A stretch of 64,000 nt of DNA, from NCBI RefSeq assembly GCF_000515415.1, contig NZ_KI911783.1, positions 5,815,831 to 5,879,830 of the forward strand, read 5' to 3'. Every line of letters starts with the position of its first letter. Positions within the stretch are counted from its first letter, which is position 1. The notes below the pieces were generated by a model. It worked only from the letters and a program-made list of their open reading frames with translations, was not told where the DNA came from and did not search any database. This DNA is from Bradyrhizobium sp. WSM1417 (GTDB taxonomy: Bacteria; Pseudomonadota; Alphaproteobacteria; Rhizobiales; Xanthobacteraceae). The position numbers were made by a program, and so were the translations under genes. Positions 1 to 6,744 of this stretch are shown in pieces.

Positions 1-1
1 C

Positions 2-418
2 GTTGAATGGCTGCTGTTCTCCGAGTTCTCCGTGGTGCTGGCGCTGGTGCACCTTTTCACCTTCTTCATGGTGGTGCCGATCTTCAATTCGATGGTGCGC
101 ATCGACAAATCGCTGATCGAGGCCGCCTATGACGCCGGCGCGACCGGCTTCCAGACGCTCGTCAACGTCATCATCCCGCTCGCCAAGCCCGGCATCGTGA
201 TCGGCTCGATCTTCGTCATCACCATCGTGATGGGCGATTTCATCACCATCGGCGTCATGGGCGGGCAGCAGATCGCGGCCGCCGGCAAGATTATCGAAAC
301 GCGGGTGAACGCGCTGCAATTCCCGGCCGCCGCCGCCAACGCCGTGATCCTGCTCGTCATCACGTTCCTGATCATCACCATGATGTCGCGCATCGTCGAC
401 ATCAAGAAGGAGCTCTAG
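2..418 (+). CDS. ABC transporter permease, PotB type (5' end outside window)
   Basis: This is the C-terminal part of an inner-membrane permease of the spermidine/putrescine/iron (PotB-like) class. The frame is already open at base 2, so the true start lies upstream of the window. The visible part has about four hydrophobic segments and the permease EAA loop that docks the ATPase (E-A-A...G-A-T...P-L-A-K-P-G, about bases 118-190). It ends in a short charged tail, DIKKEL. The second permease starts 3 bases after the stop, so the two are co-translated and probably form a heterodimer. The substrate cannot be read from the sequence; the downstream racemase-family gene suggests an amino acid, hydantoin or other small nitrogen compound (inference). 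Confidence 0.88.
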   Translation, partial: VEWLLFSEFSVVLALVHLFTFFMVVPIFNSMVRIDKSLIEAAYDAGATGFQTLVNVIIPLAKPGIVIGSIFVITIVMGDFITIGVMGGQQIAAAGKIIETRVNALQFPAAAANAVILLVITFLIITMMSRIVDIKKEL

Positions 419-421
419 AGC

Positions 422-1300
422 ATGAAGGAAGGACGCCCGCGCTCTTTCTACGTGCTTGCGATCTTCTTCGCGGCCTACACGCTGTTTCTCTACGGTCCGA
501 TGATCGCGATCTACGTGCTGTCGTTCCAGGGGCCGCAGGGCGGCCTCACCTTCCCGATGAACGGCGTGTCGACTTTCTGGATCGCAAAACTGTTCCAGGG
601 CACCGGCATCGTCGATCTCGGCGCGGCCTTTCGCCGTTCGCTGCTGCTCGGCATTATTGTAATGATCGTCACCGTCGTGCTGTCGGTTGCCGCCGGCATG
701 GCGTTTCGCCGCAAGTTCAAAGCGCAAGGCATCCTGTTCTACTCGGCGATCGCGAGCCTCATCGTGCCCTCGATCATCACCTCGCTCGGCATCTCGCTCG
801 AATTCCGCATCATCGACGATCTGATCAAGGGCACCTTCAACGAGAATTTCGAGACCTCGATGGGCCTGCTCACTTCGGGCCTCGGTGCACATCTGACCTG
901 GACGCTGCCGTTCGGCCTGCTCATCATGTTCGCGATCTTCAACCGCTTCGACCCGCGGCTCGAGGAAGCCGCGCGCGATCTCGGCGCGACGCCGTGGCAG
1001 GCCTTCCGTCATGTCGTGCTGCCGATCATCCTGCCCTCCGTGATCGGCATTGGACTGTTCGGCTTCACGCTGTCCTGGGACGAACTCGCGCGTTCCAGCC
1101 AGGCGATCGGGGCGGTGAACACGCTGCCTCTCGATCTCCAGGGCCTCACCACCACCGTGACGAATCCCGACATCTACGCACTCGGCACCGTGATCTCGGC
1201 CGTCTCGTTCACGGTGATCGCGCTTGCGCTCGGCACCATCCACATGCTCAACAAGCGGCAGGCGGCCAAAGGCTCGGACGCCGGCAAAGGGCTTGTCTGA
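422..1300 (+). CDS. ABC transporter permease, PotC type
   Basis: The product is a 292-residue inner-membrane permease with about six transmembrane segments, the usual length for PotC-like subunits. The EAA loop is clear around residues 181-205 (LEEAARDLGATPWQAF followed by VVLPIILPS). A charged, cytoplasmic C-terminus follows the last helix. The ATG is 3 bases downstream of the previous permease stop, giving tight coupling. It would pair with the upstream permease to form the channel of a binding-protein-dependent importer whose ATPase and binding protein must lie before the window. The assignment to the PotC/spermidine-iron permease class is firm; the substrate is unknown. Confidence 0.9.
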   Translation: MKEGRPRSFYVLAIFFAAYTLFLYGPMIAIYVLSFQGPQGGLTFPMNGVSTFWIAKLFQGTGIVDLGAAFRRSLLLGIIVMIVTVVLSVAAGMAFRRKFKAQGILFYSAIASLIVPSIITSLGISLEFRIIDDLIKGTFNENFETSMGLLTSGLGAHLTWTLPFGLLIMFAIFNRFDPRLEEAARDLGATPWQAFRHVVLPIILPSVIGIGLFGFTLSWDELARSSQAIGAVNTLPLDLQGLTTTVTNPDIYALGTVISAVSFTVIALALGTIHMLNKRQAAKGSDAGKGLV

Positions 1301-1304
1301 TCTG

Positions 1305-2036
1305 ATGCGGCTTCACGTCGTCAACCCCAACACCACGGCGTCCATGACGGCGAAGATCGCCGCTGCGGCGCGCAGCGTCGCCCTGCCCGACACATTGATC
1401 GATGCGCGCCAGCCCGCGATGGGCCCGGTCTCGATCGAGGGATTTTACGACGAGGCGTTCGCGGTGCCCGGCATGCTCGGCTGCATCCGCGAGGCCGATC
1501 GCGACGGCGCGGACGCGCACATCATCGCCTGCTTCGACGATACCGGCCTCGACGCCGCGCGCGCCGCGGCAAAGGCACCCGTGATCGGCATTGGCGAGGC
1601 GGGCTTCCACATGGCGAGCCTGATCGCCGCGCGCTTCGCCGTGGTGACGACACTCGGTGTCTCCATCGTGCCGATCGAACATAATTTGCGGAAATACGGC
1701 CTCGCCGATCGCTGCGTCCGCGTCCGCGCTGCCGAGATGCCGGTGCTCGCGTTGGAGGAGCGCAACACCGATGCGCTCGCAAAAATCTCCACGGAAATCA
1801 CAGCCGCGATCCGCGACGACCGCGCAGAGGCCATCGTGCTCGGTTGCGCCGGCATGGCCGATCTCGCCAATGAACTCGCCGCCACTCACGGCCTGCCCGT
1901 GATCGACGGCGTCGCCGCCGCGGTGACCTTTGCGGAATCACTGGTGCGACTGGGACTGAAAACCTCCCGGCTCGGACCCTATGCGGCGCCCCGATCCAAG
2001 ACCTATTCAGGTCCGTTTTCGCCGTTTCAGCCCTGA
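1305..2036 (+). CDS. Asp/Glu racemase (hydantoin racemase) family protein
   Basis: The product has 243 residues. The start chosen is the ATG 4 bases after the permease stop; the longer open frame runs back into the permease gene and is not plausible. The N-terminus RLHVVNPNTTASMT is the hallmark phosphate- or substrate-binding start of the hydantoin/Asp/Glu racemase superfamily. Two catalytic-type cysteines are present, in IIACFDDTGLDAAR and VLGCAGMADL, as needed for two-base cofactor-independent racemization. The tail after about residue 230 (PRSKTYSGPF) is typical of rhizobial members. The 4-base spacing to the permease gene suggests it acts on the imported compound. Hydantoin racemase or another family member (for example maleate isomerase-like) remain possible. 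Confidence 0.85.
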   Translation: MRLHVVNPNTTASMTAKIAAAARSVALPDTLIDARQPAMGPVSIEGFYDEAFAVPGMLGCIREADRDGADAHIIACFDDTGLDAARAAAKAPVIGIGEAGFHMASLIAARFAVVTTLGVSIVPIEHNLRKYGLADRCVRVRAAEMPVLALEERNTDALAKISTEITAAIRDDRAEAIVLGCAGMADLANELAATHGLPVIDGVAAAVTFAESLVRLGLKTSRLGPYAAPRSKTYSGPFSPFQP

Positions 2037-2060
2037 TCTCTTGCCCCTGACGGGCGTTCG

Positions 2061-2094
2061 GAGGCCTCAAGGCCTCATGATTGTTGGTTTTTTT
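2061..2094 (+). terminator. Possible weak terminator after the racemase gene
   Basis: A 6-bp perfect stem (GAGGCC, loop TCAA, GGCCTC) at 2061-2076 is followed by a run of seven T at 2088-2094. The T run begins 11 bases after the stem, farther than in a textbook rho-independent terminator, so this is tentative. Confidence 0.35.
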
Positions 2095-2212
2095 GCTCTT
2101 GGCCTCTTTTTGGTCCCATTCATTGCCGAAACGTAACGCTTTCGGGACCCCCGGTAACCTGAGGTTGCCGGTCTTCGCCACTCACCAAGTTTCAATTTGG
2201 GTTTTGTCAGCG

Positions 2213-2707
2213 ATGATCGATCTCGCAGAGGACGCACCGTCCAACCCGCTTCTTCGCCTCGGCGCCCAGCCGATCGCGCTGACCGCCGCCGCCCTCCTCC
2301 TGCTGATCGCCGGCGTGACCTCGATCGCGATCTGGCGCGCCTATACCGGCTCAGCCCCCGAGACCGACCGGGTGGTGGCATCGCGGCAGCTGCAGGCTCG
2401 CACCGCCCAGGCCTCCGAGCAACTGGTCGAGAAGACCAAGGGGCTGGAAGCAACCCAGCAGGAATCGATTGACCAGCTCCAGGTCGTGCAGGACCAGCTT
2501 CAGAGTGTGAAGCGCTTGCTCGCATTCCAGCAGGCCGACACCAAGCGTCTGTCCGAGCAGGTCACGACACTCAATGAGTCCATCGACGGCCTGCGGCAAT
2601 CCTTTGCCAGCGCCCGAGCGACCGAGGCGGAGGCTCCCTCGGTTACCCGCAGGAAACCTGCACGGCATCGCGTCCAGGCCAGTGCACGCAAGCGCTCGCG
2701 CGGCTGA
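2213..2707 (+). CDS. Membrane-anchored coiled-coil protein, unknown function
   Basis: The product has 164 residues from the ATG at 2213. The open frame extends upstream, but the upstream part has no membrane or domain logic and overlaps the probable terminator. Residues 1-18 are short and cytoplasmic, 19-41 form one transmembrane helix, about 55-125 are rich in Q, E, L and K with heptad spacing (coiled coil), and the end is strongly basic (RRKPARHRVQASARKRSRG). I do not recognise a domain. The layout resembles small inner-membrane scaffold proteins common in Bradyrhizobiaceae. It is monocistronic, with a strong terminator about 120 bases downstream. Confidence 0.7.
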   Translation: MIDLAEDAPSNPLLRLGAQPIALTAAALLLLIAGVTSIAIWRAYTGSAPETDRVVASRQLQARTAQASEQLVEKTKGLEATQQESIDQLQVVQDQLQSVKRLLAFQQADTKRLSEQVTTLNESIDGLRQSFASARATEAEAPSVTRRKPARHRVQASARKRSRG

Positions 2708-2825
2708 GCAGTCGGCGCCGCCTAAATTTTTGGACTTGTGAACTGGATCACATTCGCCCGTATGATTCCAAGCGATGCTCGCCGTTACCGGATGGCGTGA
2801 GCCGATTTCAATGTCCGGGGCTGGC

Positions 2826-2866
2826 AAGGTCGTTGACGGTATATTGCGTCAGCGACCTTGTTTTTT
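2826..2866 (+). terminator. Rho-independent terminator
   Basis: A 13-bp stem with one G-T wobble (AAGGTCGTTGACG at 2826-2838, CGTCAGCGACCTT at 2847-2859) encloses an 8-base loop and is followed by six T at 2861-2866. It is directed rightwards. It lies 120 bases past the 2213-2707 gene, so it may end that transcript or a separate small RNA that starts in the gap. Confidence 0.75.
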
Positions 2867-2872
2867 AACGGG

Positions 2873-3235
2873 TCATTCGCAGACGTCGACGGCACGGAAT
2901 CGCCAGCCCGACGGCGTCATGACGCGCTTGCGCACGACGTAGCAGCCGCCATAGCCACCATCGTCGTAACCGGTACCATAGTAATAGGGATCGCCGTAAT
3001 ACGGCTGGCCATAGCCGTAATAGCTGCCGTAATAACCCGCGCCGGCGATACCCGCCCCGATGGCGATTCCCGGCCAGAAGCCGCCGCCGCGCCAGTGGCC
3101 GCCGTGACCCCAGCCGCCACCGTGGCCCCAGCCGCCACCACCGTGGCCGAAACCGCCCCGCGCCTGGGCGGCCTGTGGGGCTGACAGCCCGACTATCGCG
3201 ACGGCCAGCGCCGTCAACATCATCTTGCGTAACAT
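2873..3235 (-). CDS. Secreted Gly/Tyr/His-rich small protein
   Basis: The product has 120 residues from the internal start MLRKMMLTALAVA; the longer frame adds ten polar residues before an obvious signal peptide. The signal peptide covers about residues 1-25 with an AQA cleavage site. The mature part is low complexity: GHGG and GWGHGG repeats, then a hydrophobic glycine stretch (IAIGAGIAGAGYYG), then Tyr/Gly repeats, and a C-terminal module with two cysteines (GGCYVVRKRVMTPSGWRFR...VDVCE). This resembles rhizobial exported glycine-rich proteins with a terminal Cys-containing basic motif. The function is unknown; envelope or matrix interaction is inference. Confidence 0.75.
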   Translation of the reverse strand: MLRKMMLTALAVAIVGLSAPQAAQARGGFGHGGGGWGHGGGWGHGGHWRGGGFWPGIAIGAGIAGAGYYGSYYGYGQPYYGDPYYYGTGYDDGGYGGCYVVRKRVMTPSGWRFRAVDVCE

Positions 3236-3338
3236 CACTCGATCCTCCGCGTGGAGACGCTCCACGCTTCAAAGCACGACCAAGCTAATTGGCTTGCGTC
3301 GTTCCTGACAGCCTCACTGTCTCACTTCCCCGCGAGCA

Positions 3339-3641
3339 TCAGCAGCCGCGGCAGATGCTCTTGAGCTTCTTGTCGAGCAGCCGGTCCTCGGCGTTGACGG
3401 CGGCATCGGTCCCCCTACCCCCGCCTGCGCCGGTGGTGCCTCCGGATGCAGCATTCGCACCGGACGATTGGGCGGTGCCCAGACTGTTGGTGCCGGGCGC
3501 AGTCGCCGGAGAATTGGCCACACCTCCGGCCGATCCCGCCGAGCCGCCGCTCGCTTGCGCGAACGCTACGGCCGGCATCGCGGCAAGGGCGAAGATCACG
3601 ATCACAGTCTTGATTGAACGGGCTGTAGGCAATCCGGCCAT
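3339..3641 (-). CDS. Small exported Ser/Gly/Ala-rich protein
   Basis: The product has 100 residues with a signal peptide over about residues 1-28 (hydrophobic TVIVIFALAAMPAVAFA, cleavage before QA). A low-complexity Ser/Gly/Ala linker runs from about 30 to 80. A short charged C-terminus follows (DRLLDKKLKSICRGC) with two cysteines. No enzymatic domain is visible. It lies on the same strand as the Gly/Tyr-rich exported protein, about 100 bases upstream of it, so the two may be co-expressed. The function is unknown. Confidence 0.65.
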   Translation of the reverse strand: MAGLPTARSIKTVIVIFALAAMPAVAFAQASGGSAGSAGGVANSPATAPGTNSLGTAQSSGANAASGGTTGAGGGRGTDAAVNAEDRLLDKKLKSICRGC

Positions 3642-3750
3642 TGAAATCTCCTTCGCCGGTCAACCGCCGCAGCAATGACCGGTTCCGGAACAAATGACGT
3701 CGCATCAGCTTGAAACCGGAAGGCTCCGGAAACAGGAAGGCGCAGTCACG

Positions 3751-3915
3751 ATGAACGATCGCGATGCTTTTGCAGAAGGCGAACGCGCAGCGCGTCAAAA
3801 CATTCCGGCGGAAGCCAATCCGTACCAGGACGGCAGCGACGAGCATGCCCTTTGGTCCGCGGGCCACGAGAAGGTCGCAAGCGCACTAGAAGCACGCGAG
3901 TCCGAAGGAAGCTGA
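3751..3915 (+). CDS. Rmf/CrpP-fold small protein
   Basis: The product has 54 residues from the ATG at 3751, preceded by AGGAAGG at about 3735-3741. The pattern A-x-x-E-G-x-x-A...NPY...W-x-x-G-H is the signature of the ribosome modulation factor/CrpP family. In gamma-proteobacteria Rmf dimerises ribosomes in stationary phase; alphaproteobacterial relatives are mostly uncharacterised and may have other roles. The gene is divergent from the exported Ser/Gly-rich protein and convergent with the carbonic anhydrase gene. The longer frame to 3694 adds 19 residues that do not belong to the family. Confidence 0.7.
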   Translation: MNDRDAFAEGERAARQNIPAEANPYQDGSDEHALWSAGHEKVASALEARESEGS

Positions 3916-3917
3916 GC

Positions 3918-4448
3918 TCACCCGATCCGCTTGAGGCCCTTGGTGAAGCGCGGGCCGTTCGCGACGTAGAACTTCGCCGCGCTCCCCATCTTCTGCACCT
4001 GGGCGTCGTCGAGCGTGCGGATGACCCGCGCCGGCGAGCCGATGATCAGGGACCGTTCGGGAAATTCCTTGCCCTCGGTGATGACGGAGCCGGCGCCGAC
4101 GATGCTGTTGCGGCCGATCCTGGCGCCGTTCATCACGATGGAGCCCATGCCGACGAGTGCGCCCTCCTCGATGGTGCAGCCGTGCAGGATGACGTTATGG
4201 CCGATCGTACAGTTCCTGCCGATGTGAAGCGGAAAACCGAGATCGGTGTGGCAGGTCGAGCCGTCCTGCACGTTGGCGCCCTCGCCGATCTCGATCCACT
4301 CATTGTCGCCGCGCAGCACCGCACCGAACCAGACGCTCGCGCCCGGCTTCAGGCGCACGCGGCCGATCACGGTGGCGGTCTCGGCGATGAAGTAGTTGCC
4401 GTCGGCGGGAAGGTCGGGCGCCTGCCCGTCGAGCTCGTAGATCGCCAT
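3918..4448 (-). CDS. Gamma-carbonic anhydrase family protein (YrdA/PaaY type)
   Basis: The product has 176 residues forming a left-handed beta-helix of hexapeptide repeats (for example IGRVRLKPGASVWFGAVLRG and GPxxxIGxxxxIGHNVILHG). The start MAIYELDG at 4448 has AGGAG 7 bases upstream and is preferred over the start 7 codons earlier. Residues typical of zinc ligands in trimeric gamma-CAs are present as His in CHTDLG, IGHNVILHG and following strands. The family includes carbonic anhydrases and thioesterase-like PaaY; many bacterial YrdA homologues show weak or no CA activity. The gene is monocistronic and cytoplasmic. Confidence 0.88.
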   Translation of the reverse strand: MAIYELDGQAPDLPADGNYFIAETATVIGRVRLKPGASVWFGAVLRGDNEWIEIGEGANVQDGSTCHTDLGFPLHIGRNCTIGHNVILHGCTIEEGALVGMGSIVMNGARIGRNSIVGAGSVITEGKEFPERSLIIGSPARVIRTLDDAQVQKMGSAAKFYVANGPRFTKGLKRIG

Positions 4449-4538
4449 GAGGGTCTCCTGTCGGGTCAACCCCAGCCATAGCGAAACGGCAGCCTCGACG
4501 CAAAGGCCTGCCGCGCAGGCAGCCCTACAGCAGGCGCA

Positions 4539-4868
4539 TCAGACCAGAACGCCGGCCGCGCGAAGCGTCATCAGGACGAAGGTGCCGCTCATCATGCTCC
4601 AGAAGCCGGCGATGACGGTGGCCATCATCACGAATTCGACGCGACGGCTCTCCAGCTGCCTGCCGCGCAGGGTGTTGCGCATGATGATGAAGGGCGCCGC
4701 GAACACCAGGAACGGAACCGCCGCGAAAGTCTTCGGCGCCACGCCGTCCTGCAACAGACCGAAGCCGGCGGGCCGCTGTGCGACGGTCTGGTATCCGCTC
4801 ACGAGCGCTCCCGCGAGCGCGAAACCGATGCCGATCGAGAAGAATGTGTTGAGAGCTTCAGGTGCCAT
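4539..4868 (-). CDS. Small integral membrane protein, unknown function
   Basis: The product has 109 residues and three to four predicted membrane segments (about 8-28, 45-62, 78-100). Charged loops such as RNTLRGRQLESRRVEF orient the protein. It resembles a family of conserved alphaproteobacterial membrane proteins (possibly DUF6949, from memory and not checked). A CtrA-type box lies about 75-90 bases upstream of its start, shared with the divergent gene at 5089. The function is unknown. Confidence 0.65.
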   Translation of the reverse strand: MAPEALNTFFSIGIGFALAGALVSGYQTVAQRPAGFGLLQDGVAPKTFAAVPFLVFAAPFIIMRNTLRGRQLESRRVEFVMMATVIAGFWSMMSGTFVLMTLRAAGVLV

Positions 4869-4941
4869 CGGAACGGTCCGCCCTTACGCAACGCGAGGTG
4901 CCTTCCTGTGACAAAGAGTGCCGGTTAACGCTACATTATCC

Positions 4942-4957
4942 TTAAGGGAAGGTTAAC
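4942..4957. promoter_or_regulatory. CtrA-type box (TTAA-N7-TTAAC)
   Basis: TTAA at 4942-4945, seven bases, then TTAAC at 4953-4957 match the alphaproteobacterial cell-cycle regulator CtrA consensus exactly. A further GGTTAACGC lies at 4922-4930, repeating the sequence at 4951-4959. It sits between two divergent genes (membrane protein starting at 4868, membrane-anchored protein at 5089), where regulatory sites are expected. One short motif can occur by chance, but TTAA is rare in DNA of this GC. Confidence 0.45.
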
Positions 4958-5088
4958 GCCGCCAGCCGTTCCACGCAGGCCTCTCTCCCTTCCCTGCAGC
5001 GGGTGAACGCTCCGCGAAACCACCGCCGCGTGGCATATTCGCCGCTGATTCGTCGGCCATCGGCCGACTTCCGGCTCATTCGCGGCTC

Positions 5089-5796
5089 ATGACGGTGTTT
5101 TCGGCAATTTCCCCTCAGTCTCCCCGGGCGCGCAGCCGGGCCCACGTGGTCCCGATCGTGCTCGGCGGCATTGCCGCGGTGTGCGCCGTCGCGCTCGTCG
5201 CCTATTTGTTGTGGCCGACCTGGGGCCCGAGCGGCGCGAGCGCCCCGGACAAGCTGCCGGTGAGCGTCGGTGGCACGCTGTTCAACCTGCCGACCACCGC
5301 GATCCGCATGAAGATCCAGCGCCACTCCGGGCCGCAGGAGCGGATCGATCTCGACTTCCTGTACCCTTCGCTCGAGCCGCCGGGCGCGCCGAAGCACGTC
5401 ACCGCCGACAGCGTGGACGCGGCGATGCAGCCGATCGACCGCATCTTCCTGTCGATCGCCGCGCATCGCGATGCGCTCTCGCCCGAGCAGCGCGTAGCCA
5501 CGATCTATCCGCGCTATCTCGACCAGGCCGCGGCAACGCCCCAGGACGGGTTGACGATGCGGATGTTCCGCGCCGATACGCCCTACGGCAGCGAGGATCT
5601 CTATTCGGCCGCAAGCCCCTCGCTGACCGCGCGCTGCACCCGCGATGGGGCGACGCCCGGCATGTGCCTCGCCGAACGCCGTGTCGGCGGCGCCGACCTC
5701 ACCTTCCGCTTTCCGCGCAGCTGGCTGTCGCAATGGCGGGATGCGGCGGAAGCGATGGAGAAGCTGACGGCGCAGTTGCGGGGACCAAAGGGGTAA
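5089..5796 (+). CDS. Single-pass membrane protein, unknown function
   Basis: The product has 235 residues: a short cytoplasmic basic N-terminus, one transmembrane helix (about 21-43, VPIVLGGIAAVCAVALVAYL) and a periplasmic domain of about 190 residues with two cysteines (ARCTRDG...GMCLAERR) that could form a disulfide. I recognise no catalytic motif. Proteins of this layout occur across Bradyrhizobiaceae. The CtrA-type box lies about 130 bases upstream. Confidence 0.7.
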   Translation: MTVFSAISPQSPRARSRAHVVPIVLGGIAAVCAVALVAYLLWPTWGPSGASAPDKLPVSVGGTLFNLPTTAIRMKIQRHSGPQERIDLDFLYPSLEPPGAPKHVTADSVDAAMQPIDRIFLSIAAHRDALSPEQRVATIYPRYLDQAAATPQDGLTMRMFRADTPYGSEDLYSAASPSLTARCTRDGATPGMCLAERRVGGADLTFRFPRSWLSQWRDAAEAMEKLTAQLRGPKG

Positions 5797-5832
5797 GCGG
5801 CCGCGCGGCCCGCGAGCCTCCAAAACAAAACT

Positions 5833-5856
5833 GCGAAAACAACCCCATGCACAGTA
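5833..5856 (+). repeat. 24-bp dispersed repeat, copy 1
   Basis: Twenty-four bases beginning GCGAAAACAACCCCATGC are identical to 43594-43617, about 38 kb away. Both copies lie just downstream of a gene on the plus strand. The sequence is AT-richer than its surroundings. The following 100 bases, with CATTTGACGCGTCGGGC, also look like part of a larger intergenic repeat, but there is no second copy of that part in the window. Confidence 0.6.
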
Positions 5857-5998
5857 GCCAAGTGCCTGGCATGACTTCGTATTTTTTGGGGAAACTCGAT
5901 CCCCTCCGATAATTCGTATTTTTCGAAAAACATTTGACGCGTCGGGCAAAACAGAGGCAGAATGGCAGGGTGGGAAATTGATTGATGGTGCGTTGCCC

Positions 5999-6310
5999 TC
6001 AGAGCGAGGGCAGATCGTATGTCATGATGACCCGCGTCTTGCCGAGATAATCAAGCTCCTCGATCGGCTGCCAGCGACGGGACGCGTAATAGGCCGGCAA
6101 CGTCCCGACGTGTAGAGGTACAGCCGTCGATAGCCCAGCTCCGCGGTGCGAGCCACGGCGGCATCGATGAGCGCGTTGCCAACTCCCCGACTGCGCTCCG
6201 TCGCGGGCACGAACAGTTGCGCCATCCACGGCGACAGCGCAGGGCGTATCGTCATCATCGCTACTTGGCCTTGCGCCGGAGCGCCTGCTTGATACCCTCG
6301 CCATTGAGAA
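5999..6310 (-). pseudogene. GNAT acetyltransferase remnant, frameshifted and 5'-truncated
   Basis: Two minus-strand frames together give a recognisable GNAT C-terminal half: SPWMAQLFVPATERSRGVGNALIDAA (acetyl-CoA loop R-x-x-G-x-G) continuing to ELGYRRLYLYTS in one frame, then GTLPAYYASRRWQPIEELDY in another frame to the stop at 5999. The switch falls near 6105. The N-terminal half of the domain is missing, and the region where it should lie is occupied by the start of the divergent thioesterase gene. The protein is therefore not expected to be functional. A sequencing error could explain the frameshift but not the missing N-terminus. Confidence 0.65.
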
Positions 6311-6319
6311 ACCGGTGCG

Positions 6320-6724
6320 GTGATCGATGTGAACGATGCAGCAGCAAACCTCCCGCCGGGCGCCCAGTTGCTGGGACGGGAATGGCTTGGCTTCGACGAG
6401 AGCGGGCATGCACTGATCCGCTTCCAGGCTCAGCCGGCTTTCACCAACAGGCACGGGACGATCCAGGGCGGATTTCTGGCCGCGATGCTGGATTCAGCCA
6501 CGGGAATTACCGCGCTTGCGGCCATCGCTGCGGACCTCACGCTCGTGACACGGAGCCTCGACACGCATTTCCTGAAGCCCGTCGGCGTCGGGACGATTAC
6601 GGCGAGAGCACGCATCGTCGAGAGAACGGAGCGCGAGATGGTCGTGCAAGCCGATCTCGTCGATGTGCACGGGGTGACGGTCGCGGATGCCACCGCGCGA
6701 CTGCGCATTCTCAGGAAGAGCTAA
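6320..6724 (+). CDS. PaaI-type hotdog thioesterase
   Basis: The product has 134 residues from a GTG at 6320. The 4HBT/PaaI motif H-G-T-I-Q-G-G-F-L-A-A-M-L-D-S-A-T-G (about residues 44-61) contains the catalytic-type Asp in the central helix. The following strands (THFLKPVGVGTITARARI) are typical of the hotdog fold. Such enzymes hydrolyse aryl- or acyl-CoA thioesters in the cytoplasm as tetramers. The gene is followed 20 bases later by the convergent FAD oxidoreductase. The substrate is unknown. Confidence 0.85.
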   Translation: MIDVNDAAANLPPGAQLLGREWLGFDESGHALIRFQAQPAFTNRHGTIQGGFLAAMLDSATGITALAAIAADLTLVTRSLDTHFLKPVGVGTITARARIVERTEREMVVQADLVDVHGVTVADATARLRILRKS

Positions 6725-6744
6725 CGATCAAAGCCGCGGGCAAT

